A stretch of DNA of 64,000 nt, taken from the NCBI GenBank assembly GCA_024803745.1, contig JANJXV010000004.1, positions 51,035,858-51,099,857 on the forward strand, read 5' to 3'. Below are positions 1 to 10,230 of the stretch, one piece after another. The translations under genes were made by a program, and so were the position numbers. Below the pieces are notes generated by a model. The model was given only the letters and a program-made list of their open reading frames with translations, was not told where the DNA came from and did not search any database. The first letter of the stretch is position 1. Each line of letters opens with the position of its first letter. Source of the DNA: Megascapheus bottae. Taxonomy: Eukaryota > Chordata > Mammalia > Rodentia > Geomyidae.

Positions 1-891
1 AAATTCAAAGGTAAGCAAATACAACTCCTTCTGCCTTTCAGTCAATACATGGTGCTAGAATTAATAATAAATAATAAATAAATAATACTATACTATATTA
101 ATTAATAAATAATGTAACCTTACTTTCAAATCATAATGCAAATATGTAAGAAGTAGGTAAAAATTAAAAGGAGAGAATAATTCTAAAACTTTTGGAACAC
201 AACATAGACAATTATTTTGAATAAATAATCTTTACAAGACTCAAAACATCATTAAAGAAAATTAATACAATGTGCTTAATTACAATTAGGAAATTTTATG
301 CATTAAATCACCTCCTTAAATGTAAATAATACACAATAAAGTAAGAAAATATTTGATACTATATATGTGATGATTAGTATGCAGAATCCTTACACATCAT
401 CAGTATGATTAGAATACTGGCAATGTTTAGAATTGTTTCCAGTAACATACCAAGTACATCATAGATTATGAAATAACACTCAATTGAATTATAGTTTAAA
501 GTGGGTAGGCAAGATAAGAACAATAAGCTTACAGTCAGATTATTTTTTCTGCTACTAGATTTGAAAAATATATGCTCAACAATATTAAATGATGGGAAAA
601 TGTAGTCATTTAAATCCCTTATATAAAGTCTACAGTAAGTATTATTAAAAATATTTAGGGATCTATTTGCATATTATCTAGTAAATATGATAGCCATATA
701 ACCATCAATCTAATTCTCAAGTACAGATTTGAAGAAACACAGAAATAAGCCATAAGACTTACGTAATGAATTCCATAGTAAAATTTTTAACTGCTAAGCT
801 AAACAATGCTCATAGTCAATAGTAAAATGAAGAAACAACTCTGCCATATTCATGTAGTAATTTACTATTTAATTTAATTAATTGCAACTAT
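1..891. other. AT-rich non-coding DNA
   Basis: Single-copy-looking AT-rich sequence with an AATA/TAAT-rich run near 61-113. No long open frame, exon-like block or recognisable repeat was seen. Confidence 0.6.
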
Positions 892-904
892 AAGAATTAA
901 ATTA

Positions 905-1099
905 GGGCTGGGAGTTTGGCCTAATGGCAGAGTGCCTGCCTAGCATGCATGAAGAGCCGGGTTCGAGTCCTCGGTACCACAATCATAGGAAAAAGCCAAA
1001 AGTGGTGCTGAGGCTCAAGTGGTAGAGCTCTAGCCTTGAGAAATCCCAAGGAGAGAGCTCAGTTCCTGAGCTCAAGCCCAGGACTAGCAAAAAAAAAAA
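905..1099 (+). mobile_element. IDL-Geo SINE, full length
   Basis: Dimeric SINE. The left half resembles tRNA-Ala-derived ID elements, with a Pol III A box (TGGCCTAATGG at 917-927) and B box (GTTCGAGTC at 961-969). The right half from about 1000 is the Geo module (GTGGTGCTGAGGCTCAAG) and ends in an A run. A 13-bp perfect target-site duplication, AAGAATTAAATTA, lies at 892-904 and 1100-1112, so this is a complete L1-mediated insertion. It has no coding capacity. The family name is from memory of geomyoid rodent SINEs. Head, tail, A run and duplication are seen directly. Confidence 0.88.
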
Positions 1100-1174
1100 A
1101 AGAATTAAATTAACCTATAATTTAGGCCTCAAAAATCCAGTCACCAGAGATTATAAATACTCTCCATTTAAATT

Positions 1175-1460
1175 AAGCAAAATGGATGGAAAAAAATTGT
1201 GAATTCCACCAACAGTGTAGTAGTAGTATTCCATTCCGGCTACATCCCTGCCAGCATCTATTGTTATTAGATTTCTTGATTTTGACCATTCTAACTGGGG
1301 TGAGGTGAATCTCAAAGTTGTTTTGATTTGCATTTCTTTTATGACCAGAGATGCTGTCCATTCTTATTTTTTCTTCAGAGAAACCTCTCCTTAAGCCTTT
1401 AGCCCACTATTTAAGGGGGGAGTTGTTTCTTTAGGATTTGTTTTTGGGGGATTTAATTTG
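1175..1460 (-). mobile_element. L1 ORF2 3'-coding fragment, non-inverted half of a 5'-inverted L1
   Basis: On the minus strand this encodes, with frame breaks, the ORF2p C-terminal region: a FSEEKIRM stretch, then LTPVRMVKIKKSNNNRCWQG and a CWW motif. It stops without a 3' UTR or poly(A). It abuts an oppositely oriented ORF2 piece at 1461. Reading along the minus strand, the neighbour ends (in L1 order) about ten codons before this piece begins, which is the order expected for a twin-primed L1 with a small junction deletion. The missing 3' end suggests a later deletion or a very old insertion. Confidence 0.8.
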
Positions 1461-2135
1461 AGAATACCCATCAATATCCCAACATCCTTCTTTAATGAAA
1501 TAGAAGAAGCAAACCAAAATTCATATGGAATAAAAAGACACAAATATCAAAAACAATCCTTAGCAAAAAGAACATTGCTGGAACGATATCAATTGCAAAC
1601 CTCAAACTTTATCATAATGCCATAGTAATAAAATAGGTTTGTACTGGCATAAAAACAGGCCCGAATACCAATGGAATAGAATTGAGGAATCAGAAATTAA
1701 CCTGCAAATTTATAGCCAACTAATCTTCCATAGGGAATAAAAAAAATAGGATGGAAGAAAGTCTGCCTCTTCAACAAATGGTGTTGGAGGAAGTGTTTAA
1801 AGACCTGCAGAAAACTAACTTTAGATCCTTATATATCACCTTGCTCCAGAATCAATTCCAAATGGATCAAAGATCTCTATGTAAAAGCAGATGCTGTAAA
1901 AATATTGGAGGAAGGAATAGGAGAAATACTAGGATTTCTTGTCACAGGTTGAAATATTTTTAATAAAGACCCAACAATTACAACAAATCAAAGAAAAGTT
2001 GGATAAATGAGACTGCATTAAGCAGCAAAACTTCTGCATGGCAAAGGACATAGCTAGCAAAATAAATAGAAAGCCTACAGTCAGAGAGATCTTCACTAGT
2101 CATACAACAGACGAGAGCTTCATATCTAAAATATA
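1461..2135 (+). mobile_element. L1 ORF2 fragment, inverted half of the same L1
   Basis: Plus-strand L1 ORF2 sequence running from the region around the NTHQYP-like stretch, through the [19 protein letters not shown] region, to the ESFISKI-equivalent stretch near 2135. The open frame at 1751-1963 is only a broken piece of it in a mixed frame. Several frameshifts and stops show it is a dead copy. Together with 1175-1460 it forms a head-to-head L1. Confidence 0.8.
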
Positions 2136-3728
2136 ATTAAAGTACATGCATTTTTGACAAATATCATCAGATATCTGTATACTCACACAAAATTTCTTAA
2201 GAACGTTCATGAAATCAACTGTTCGTTAATTATATTTTTTGTACTTTAAGAGAGTTATATTTGCTTTTTAAAATACGTCTTCTCTTACCTTAGTAAGATT
2301 TTTATCTTTAATGCATAGATTTTCTTTCACAATAATAGGTCTCATGGCAACTTGGGGAAATGGAGCTATAGAGACTTTGGCAGTTGCATATTGTCATTTC
2401 AACGCAATCAATAGTGCCACTGTGGCTACATGATCTAATTATATTCCCCTAAGAAACTCAATGAAGGGGAAGTGTAATTTAAAGTATAAAAATGATGGTA
2501 CACAAGCATGAGACATTCAGTTGAAAGATAAATTTACCTAAGAAGGAACTGAGTAAATTAATACAATATAGAAACAACTTTGCAAATATTTTCAAACTTA
2601 CCTTGATTTTTTTCCCCTTACATTTTAAGTATAGCTATGTAAATAAATAAATAATGTAGAGCACTGAGACCATAACCATAATTATCCAGTGATTGCAAAT
2701 CAGTAAGTTGGATACATGAGAAGTGTAGTTGGGACGTAGCTATGTCAGAGGAAATTTATTTGTTTTATTTCAGACAGGCTACTTAGCTGTTTAGTGTGAA
2801 CAGGAATCATTGAGCTAACTTTTTGAGGTTCTAGATTGGAAAGACTGACTTTAATACATGATTTAAAAGAGTGATAAAATCAACTTTGAATCTTTCCTTA
2901 GAGAATGTAAATATATTATACTGAAACTAAAAGCACAGCTATCTGTATCTTCAAAGACTTAACTAAATCTAAGGAAGTAAGTTGAATTCTGGGCTAGTTA
3001 ATAAAAAGACTTCTGTCTTAAGTGTTTCCCTTAGCAACTTTTCTTTATTCCTTCTGTTTGTAAATATCAATTTTATCGTACAATCTAAATCTATGCTGTC
3101 TCCCTAAATGCATAATTAACATGATATTTTGTTTCTGATGGCACAATCAACATATTTAAAATTGTGTCATTTAGATGCTCAAATCTTTTCGTTATTTCTC
3201 TCTCATGGATGCACATACACTCTCCCTCTCCCTGTCTCTGTGTCTCTTTACCCTGGAATCTACATTAACTTTAAATTTTATCTTCAATAAACTGAGTTAA
3301 CACTTAGAAGTAGAGGACAAAACTCTTCTCAATATTGTCATTTAATTGAGAAAAGATGGTATGAAACATATTTCTTAAGGAAATTAGCCTGAATTAGACA
3401 CAGGTACCATAAAGCATGTGAAAAGCAATGTTTCAGAGGAAGCAGCTATTCTTCTGTTGCTACTTGGCATCCTTCACTATCAGAGTCCACAATATCTAGT
3501 GTGTAGACAATGGAAGACTGAACAAAGGAATACATTTTTCAGTATTTTCCTATGTATTTAATAGGATTCCTGGGAAAACCCTTTATCTTTTCTGTCAGTG
3601 ACTGTAATATAAATTATTTTTCCTGGAGCATATTTCAAGCTCCTTAATAGACACGAGCTTTGTTTTGAGTTCCAGCCATACAGGTATTTTAGATGATGCT
3701 AAGGTTTGATTCTTAGCTATTTTCAACT
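2136..3728. other. Unique AT-rich DNA
   Basis: No repeat or coding signal recognised. A pyrimidine-rich patch of CTCTCC/TCTG units lies near 3198-3250. Confidence 0.5.
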
Positions 3729-3744
3729 CAGTTAAAAACATTTC

Positions 3745-3952
3745 CTTTTTTTTTTCTTTTTTTTGCCAGTCCTGGGCTTGAGCTCAGGGCCTGAGCACTG
3801 TCCTTGGACTTTCTCAAGGCTAGAGCTCTACCACTTGAGCTTCAGCACCACTTCTGGCTTTTTTTTTTCTATATTTGTGGTACCAAGGAATCGAACCCGG
3901 GTCTTCATGCATGCTAGGCAAGCACTTTAACCACTAGGCCAAACTCCTGGCC
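3745..3952 (-). mobile_element. IDL-Geo SINE, antisense, full length
   Basis: Reads as poly(T), GCCAGTCCTGGGCTTGAGCT (start of the reversed Geo module), then the reversed ID-like head ending in CTCCTGGCC. The flanking 16-bp duplication CAGTTAAAAACATTTC is perfect at 3729-3744 and 3953-3968. The T run followed by GCCAG at 3765-3769 resembles a 3' splice site on the plus strand. Confidence 0.9.
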
Positions 3953-4093
3953 CAGTTAAAAACATTTCTTTTGAAAGGAACATAGTGTTACAAACTTGGG
4001 CTTTTTGAGTTTAATTTGGCACCTGAATTAAGAGTGAAGTGGATTATAATGAAATTGTCCTACCAATAATGTCATTTGAAAAAACTAAAAGTC

Positions 4094-4190
4094 TGATTGG
4101 GGGTGTGGCTCAAACAATAAGTTTCTATTTTTTTGCCTACTAACAGTGAAGCTCTGAGTTCAAACTCTAGTGCTACCAGAAAACAATGAA
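4094..4190 (+). mobile_element. Old ID-like SINE monomer
   Basis: A tRNA-like stretch with GGTGTGGCTCAA near 4101 and a B-box-like GAGTTCAAACTC near 4157, ending in CTACCAG and an A-rich patch. An internal T-rich insertion interrupts it. No Geo tail follows, so it is likelier an ID or ID-like monomer than a truncated IDL-Geo. No clear target duplication was found. Confidence 0.55.
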
Positions 4191-5364
4191 AAATCTTTCC
4201 AGTGAAAGTATGAACAGCTGATCTGAAAAGTTTGCAAAGCTTGATTAATCTTGTCCCATCTAAAGAGTTATGTGTGATTTGTTATATTTGTTGAATAATG
4301 TTTATGGCTGTTAATTAAAATATGCATTAGTCATCCATGTGTTTATCATTGGCAAGAGTGATATTAAATCAGTGACCTTTGTTCTATTTCTACTCTAGTC
4401 AGAGGAACTACTGAGATTAGGCTTAGATCTCTACTGAATGTATTTTGTAGAGCACTTTCATATTTGAACCCATTAGGTAAATGCTAGATAATTATTTTTT
4501 ATACATGATTAACTGCTGACTCGCTAGTGAATTAACAGGCAAATGAAACAGAGCAGCACATATTTTCTTTCATTCTTTTAAAAGGTTTTTGAAACATTAA
4601 TTTCAAAAAATCACTTTGCTTAAAAGAATCTTAAGTTGAAGTGACAATCATTTAAGTATTCCCAGTTGTGACCAGTATTAGCTCAAGTTCAACTGAGAGG
4701 GATGAAGGCATATTGTTTCAGTTGGGTTGATTTGTTTTACAGTAATGACGTCAGTTTAATAACTGCTGTGTAAAATTCATCACAACTTTTTCAATTTCAA
4801 AGAGTGAGCTGGTTAATCTCAGTTTATTTTGAAAAATATTTTTTCACACTAACAGAAGAATAATGTTGACTTTTATTTATTTCTAAGACATGATACTGGG
4901 TGATAATTACCTAAGGAAAATAGATTACTTTAGTCAAGGAAAATATATATTGTGAATCCCTTAAAGGGTGTTTTATAGATAGATAATAAATATGCAGATG
5001 ACAGATTCCTAAATATAAAAATATACCTCTATATTAGTATATGAAGCAAAGTTTGATGAGTTAAATTTTGAAAAATGTATAATTAGTAGACTATGAAATA
5101 GTATAACTAGTCCAGTACACCAATGTGTAACTAGTAGACACAAACATGTTCAAAAGAACTATTCCTAGTATGTAATACAGCTACAGTAAGAAGTAGGTAA
5201 AGCATAATAAATCTCAGGATTGTGATGTTTCTTGTATCTTAATATCCTTTCAATTTTCCAGAAACTACGTATTTGTTGGTATTGGACTATAATTCAGTTT
5301 TATGATCCAGCTTGGATTTTTCCCACAAGCCTGCTGCTCTATCACTTAGGTAAAATCTCCATTT
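4191..5364. other. Unique AT-rich DNA with one consensus CRE
   Basis: No repeat or coding signal apart from a full cAMP-response-element palindrome at 4746-4753, listed separately. The sequence is very AT-rich at 4960-5100. Confidence 0.5.
4746..4753. promoter_or_regulatory. Consensus CRE palindrome TGACGTCA
   Basis: Perfect 8-bp CREB/ATF site in non-repeat sequence, with a rare intact CpG. CRE binding by CREB/ATF bZIP dimers is established. Function here is inference from sequence only, and a single 8-mer can occur by chance in 64 kb. Confidence 0.25.
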
Positions 5365-5460
5365 TCTTTTTTTACTGGTTATTTGAAGGTAAAAGTATCT
5401 TAGACTTTTGTTTTTTACTTTTAGCCTCAATCCTTAGATCTCAACCTCCTGAGAACTAGT
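5365..5460 (-). mobile_element. Diverged B1-headed Geo SINE fragment
   Basis: Contains the reversed linker (ACTGGTTATTTGAAGGTAAA, normally GGTTAATTGGAGATAAGA) and reversed B1-like head (CCTTAGATCTCAACCTCCTG). The Geo tail is missing or unrecognisable. Confidence 0.5.
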
Positions 5461-6594
5461 GCCTGATCATATCAGAATCTAGCTTCCTAAATTAAAATTA
5501 GGGCTTTCCCCAGAAATCATACAGTTTTTCTCACTTGACCCACATTCCTTTTCTCTTCTTTAGAATGTATTCAATACACCAAAGATGAACCTCAACTTTA
5601 GAGACTAAAGTATTTTCAATTGAGAGGAAACAATTAAAAGAGAGAACAAATATTAAAAGTAATTTTATCCTTAATGTTGCTTCAGGCTGAAGGTATTATT
5701 ATATCAACAGATAAAAATACCTTTATTAAGTTTAACAACTGATGATTATATATTTTAACAAGTAATCTTAACAAACCCATCTATTTCAATAGAGAGAAAA
5801 AGTGTGGCTACAGATGTATGCCATCAAAATTATTAACAGAATACTACCTTTGAGTGAGCCTTCACCTCTTTGTTACATTAAGATGTAAGTCAAAAGATAG
5901 CATTTTTTGCATTAAAAAATAGTCTGCTCATGGCAAAACTCCACAACAGGTAAAATTTTGGTCCTAAGAGTTTAAAAAATTCTCACATAAAACTGATGGC
6001 AGGTCCTTCCTGAATATGTCCTGATTTTCTCAGAAAGAAAATTATATGGAACACAAGCCAACATAGAGATAATACAATATTTCTTGAACAGTCACTATAT
6101 TAAATTCATTTTTCAAATGTATGATTTCCAATATTCACACAGAGTTGTAAAGCCATAGGAAGAACACATTGCACACTTTGTAGGAACAGTTTAATGTTAT
6201 ATGATAAATCATGTATCTTCACAAAACAACACCAATCTTCAATAACAGAACTGGTGAGAAATATGACTAGATCCCCAAAAAGGGATTTGTTCTGTTCATA
6301 TTCAATTTGAGTCACCAAGTGCCTTCTAACTTCCTTGGACCATCATTTGCATATCTGTAAAGTGATGGAATCATTCTCAATAATCACTGAATTCCTTTCT
6401 GGCTGAAATAAATGGTGTCAGTCTAAATTTGGTGTTGTGTGAATGTGATAATCAGTTAGACTGAGGACTAGATTGTTGCTTATTACATAATTATAATATC
6501 ATACCTTCCACCTCAGCATGGTATTGGCATCTGGGAACAGTTGAGTAGTGGCTGGTAATCCACACAACATTTTCTGGCCAGTTAAATAAAAACT
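5461..6594. other. Unique AT-rich DNA
   Basis: No repeat family or coding signal recognised. A minus-strand frame of 70 codons at 6106-6318 has no recognisable motif and no splice-like flanks. Confidence 0.5.
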
Positions 6595-6775
6595 AATAAT
6601 CTTTTTGTAATTGTCTGGGTAATGTATAGAGGGATTACAGTTACATTCATCAGGTGCATTACTTCTTTCACATCTATACTCCTCATGTTTTTGTCCCCAG
6701 TTCCTTCCCTCCATCCCTCCCAATCAGCTTGTTTTCTCCCTTCCTTTCCCTATTTCAAATAAAAAATAAAAGCAT
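6595..6775 (-). mobile_element. L1 3' UTR fragment, antisense
   Basis: Matches the reversed 3' UTR of other L1 copies in the window: GGGATTACAGTTACATTC, GTGCATTACTTC, the pyrimidine-rich CCCTCCATCCCTCCC block, then CCCTATTTCAAATAA. The element is severely 5' truncated. Confidence 0.75.
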
Positions 6776-6870
6776 ATGAATTGATAATCATATTAAATGA
6801 ACTAATTGACTGATGTTTGAAAATTGCAGTAAATAGTATTCAGTCAGGCAAGTAAGAAAGACTTTGTTGG

Positions 6871-7110
6871 GGCCAAGCACTGTGGATCACACCTGTAATC
6901 CTAGCAAATCAGGAGTATGAGATCTGAGGGATCAGGTTCAAATCCAGCCCAGGCACTAAAGACAGTGAGACTCTTATCTACAATTAACCACTAGAAATTG
7001 GGAAGTGGGGCTATGGCTCAAGGGGTAGGGCGGTAGCCTTGAGTTGAAGAGTTCAGGGACAACACCCACGCCCAGAGTTCAAGCCCCATGACAAAAATTA
7101 AAAAAAAAAA
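6871..7110 (+). mobile_element. B1-headed Geo SINE, full length
   Basis: A composite SINE different from IDL-Geo. The left half is 7SL/B1-like (CACACCTGTAATCCTAGC near 6889, then a GATCTGAGG stretch and CCAGCCCAGGC). A linker (CTCTTATCTACAATTAACCA) leads to a Geo tail from about 7002 (AAGTGGGGCTATGGCTCAAG). The tail has an A-box-like TGGCTCAAGGG (7014-7024) and a B-box-like GTTCAAGCC (7077-7085). The 14-bp duplication AAAGACTTTGTTGG is perfect at 6857-6870 and 7111-7124, so the composite inserted as one unit. I use B1-Geo as a descriptive label, since I do not know the library name. Confidence 0.85.
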
Positions 7111-7124
7111 AAAGACTTTGTTGG

Positions 7125-8190
7125 AAGTGTGATCCGTCATGGGCTGCAAAGCTCACTGGTTGACAATCTTGAGACTAACTTCATTCACCTTTTTATCCAT
7201 TACTTTAGTGAAAACAAGACATCCAGGACATTAATCAACTGCAGCTGACATGACCATAAGAAGGTAATTGGATACAAGTGGGTTAGAGAATCAATATCTA
7301 CAAAGCTTACTCTGAATAGAGTATATCTAAAGAGGAGAATTCAAACAAATGTTTTCTGTTTAGATTAGAAATAAGAGACAAAATGTTTAATAAGGGATAC
7401 TGTGTAAATAGAATCTAAAGAAAAAATAATGGCGCAACTGGAATCAAAATAATTTAAAAAGCAAAATGATAAAATAAGACAGAATTGTGAAAATTTGTAC
7501 TACAAACAGGAAAAGCTGCCTATGTTAATGGAATGTTTAGACAGTTGCTTGGACTGCATGCGCAGTTTAGTATTTTCTTCAATGAGCGGGAATTTCAGGA
7601 GACCTGATATACATAGACATCGCTGGGATGAATGGAGTTTTCAGATTCCAAGTCATAATAGGGTTGGAGAGTATTTTTATTCCAAGACATGGATTTGTAC
7701 TTTTGCTTTAGTACCTGCAGGGGCAAACATTAATAATTGTTCTTTACAACCATCAGAAGTCAGGTTCCAATACCTGTCTCATGTAAAGCATATGAAATAA
7801 TTAATTTCCTTGATGTAAATAAGATAACTATAATTTTCAGAACAATGCATATGAGGCAAATGTTTAGAAATTCAGTTTTTCCACCTTAGAAACACTAAAA
7901 ACCCAGAATTCCTGAGCTGATCAGGTTTGGAATGTACTCTGTGTTATTTATAATGGATGATTCTATAAATTAATTATGGAAAATTAGCATATTTCTGATG
8001 CCATCTACAAGAATTAGGACCGTTTTTCCCTGTTTACTGAACCAACATCAAAATTGGAGCACTCTTCCAATTTAGATTTATCCAATACGTGTGAATTCTC
8101 AGTAAGGAATTTATTTATCTTTCATAAAGCTATATCAAATCTATGCTTCAGTAATTGGAATCTGTGAATTTATGTGCGTTGTGACAATAA
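7125..8190. other. Unique DNA
   Basis: No repeat recognised. The 101-codon plus frame at 7495-7800 has no domain-like pattern or compositional shift, and I regard it as chance. Confidence 0.5.
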
Positions 8191-8203
8191 GAACTAAGGG
8201 TAC

Positions 8204-8406
8204 GTGGGGCCGGGAGTTTGGCCTACTGGTAGAGTGCTTGCCTAGCATGCACGAAGACCTGGGTTCGATTCCTCAGTACCCCACATACATAGCAAAAAGC
8301 TGGAAGTGGTGCTGAGGCTCAAGTGGTAGAGTGCTAGCCCTGAGAAAGTCCAAGGACAATGCTCAAGCCCTGAGCTTGAGCTGGCAAGCTGGCAAGCTCA
8401 GGACTG

Positions 8407-8442
<36 letters not shown>
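8204..8442 (+). mobile_element. IDL-Geo SINE, young-looking copy
   Basis: Intact ID-like head (GGCCGGGAGTTTGGCCTACT onward, B box GTTCGATTC) and Geo tail, with a pure A run of over 30 bases and a perfect 13-bp duplication GAACTAAGGGTAC at 8191-8203 and 8443-8455. The tail 3' end contains a small internal duplication (CTGGCAAG twice near 8380-8396). The long uninterrupted A tail suggests a recent insertion. Confidence 0.9.
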
Positions 8443-8445
<3 letters not shown>

Positions 8446-8455
8446 CTAAGGGTAC

Positions 8456-9539
8456 AGTCGGTGGGTGACCTTAAAATAAGAAACATATTTGATTATTTGA
8501 TGGATCCAGTGACCCTTACACATAACAGAAAAGCAATGTAGGTAAAACTACTTTGTCCACTGCTGAAGGTGATTGGGAAGAAAGCAGCCAAGAGACTGAG
8601 AAGGCAGAAAGGATCGGGAAAACTTGAAAAGTCAATGAAGTGGATTCTATTTTAGAGTTTTTGGATAGGATTTCAGCCCTGCTGACAGTGATTTCACTTC
8701 TGGGACATCTATATCAGATTCTTCGCCTCCAAACAATAGGACAACAAGTTCAGGTGCTTTTAAGTTTTGTAAGAAAAATCATTGCAGCAACGATAGCGAG
8801 CTGAAAAAAATAGATAGGAGCAGAATGACTAATTTAGTCACCCCCCCAAACACTTATTTCTTCTCTAAGAGATTCTTATAACCATTTTGCAGTAGCCTTT
8901 TTACCAGTGACTCACTTGACAGCGAGAGAATGTTTTACAGCATGGATTGTCTACTAAACAACCTAATCAAAATATTATTAAACAATTACACTGCAGTAGG
9001 CTGTTTAATGAAGTGTTTTCAGTGTGGCTGGAGCACTAATAGCAACAGTGTTAAGCTGCTTTGTGCTCTGTGTATCAAAAAGCTGTGGTAATGGGAGCCG
9101 ATGAAGAGCCAAATAAATCCTGGAGCACCTTTGGCACACAATATACTAAATTTTCTCCTGTATTGTTATTGTGCATGAAAATGGGAGAAAACATAATACT
9201 ACCAGCAGCTTCTACATACTGTATATCATGTTAAAACCCCTGATAACCAAATACTCTCTCACAATCTTCCCATCAGATAATAGAGTTACAGGCTTCTTCT
9301 GAATTTGAATCTCAGTATAAATTCAAATCTACACATTTGAATGTAGCACTGGAATTGTCATCTGTATCAATATCTGTTTTAGAAATAGTGATACCCATGG
9401 TGGATTGAGAAAATAAATAGAGGAAAAGAAACACAGTACAATGTGATTCATCAGTTGAGCATAAGTAAAATAAATGCTACATTTAATTTATTAATATACA
9501 TAATAGATATATACAAGGTCATAGGCACATGTATACAAA
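8456..9539. other. Unique DNA with possible conserved block
   Basis: The part at about 8870-9240 differs from its surroundings: more balanced base composition, no repeat similarity, and dense homeodomain- and SOX-like words (TTAATGAAG, ATTGTTATTG, AACAATTACA). It has the look of a conserved non-coding element, but conservation cannot be measured here. Confidence 0.3.
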
Positions 9540-9752
9540 TATTGGCTGAAATATGGTGTATTCTGGAGAGAATTCGAGTGCTGTAACTTCTTTGAAGAAG
9601 TAACTTAGTGGATTAGAGGAGGGGAAGTGGGAGAAAAATAAGAGAGGAATAGCAATGTTAGAGAAGAAATGTACTTATTACCTTATATATCTAACTGTAA
9701 ACCCTCTGTATATCAATCACCTTGAAAATAAAATTAAATTTAAAAAATGAAC
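9540..9752 (+). mobile_element. L1 3' end, old subfamily
   Basis: Carries the purine-rich GAGGAGGGGAAGTGGGAG block, then GTAACTGTAAACC-like and CCTCTGTATATCA motifs shared with the L1 3' ends at 26.3 and 51.4 kb, and ends in AATAAAATTAAATTTAAAAA. Only the 3' UTR is left. Confidence 0.65.
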
Positions 9753-10074
9753 TTCAAGTCTAACAAAAATAGTAATTGGAAACAATAATTGAATGAGGAG
9801 TACTGGGAAAAGATCAAAGTTAGTGGGAGTAGGCAAATGAAGAGAGGAAGGAAAGAGATTCCAAACTATTGCAAGCATATCCTATGAAGTTTGGAAAAAT
9901 GAAGGGAGAGATGGGACAAAGATGAGAGAAATGATATCAATCATGACACTTTCTACTCATGAACTGATAGGTTGAATTTTAATCCCTTTGTAAAACTAAA
10001 AATAAGTTAAATAATGAAAAGTAAATGCATGTTATCCCCACAGATATCATAACAGTATGTGTTTACTTCTTTTT
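9753..10074. other. Purine-rich unique DNA
   Basis: AG-rich sequence near 9780-9940 without a recognised repeat or coding signal. Confidence 0.45.
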
Positions 10075-10230
10075 TCATATATTTTTATTGTAACTAATAG
10101 AAGGGTTACATTATATTCACTAGTTAGAGGGTGCATTACTTCACATTCATTGATACCCTTTCCCATGTCCTCATCCCCATTGCACATGTCCATCTGTCCC
10201 ATTATGCATTTTTCTTATGCAGTTTGTTTT
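10075..10230 (-). mobile_element. L1 3' UTR fragment, antisense
   Basis: Reversed L1 3' end: TTTTTATTGTAACTAATAGA, GGGTTACATTATATTCAC, GTGCATTACTTCACATTCAT and a pyrimidine-rich region. The open frame at 10057-10353 is made by this antisense L1 and is not a gene. Confidence 0.75.

Noticed and set aside
904..980. tRNA gene
   Set aside because: A and B boxes are present, but this and all similar hits are heads of IDL-Geo SINEs with A tails and target duplications. No cloverleaf-forming tRNA was seen.
7495..7800. 101-codon plus-strand frame
   Set aside because: No recognisable domain, no splice-like flanks, no compositional change; expected by chance in 64 kb of six-frame sequence.
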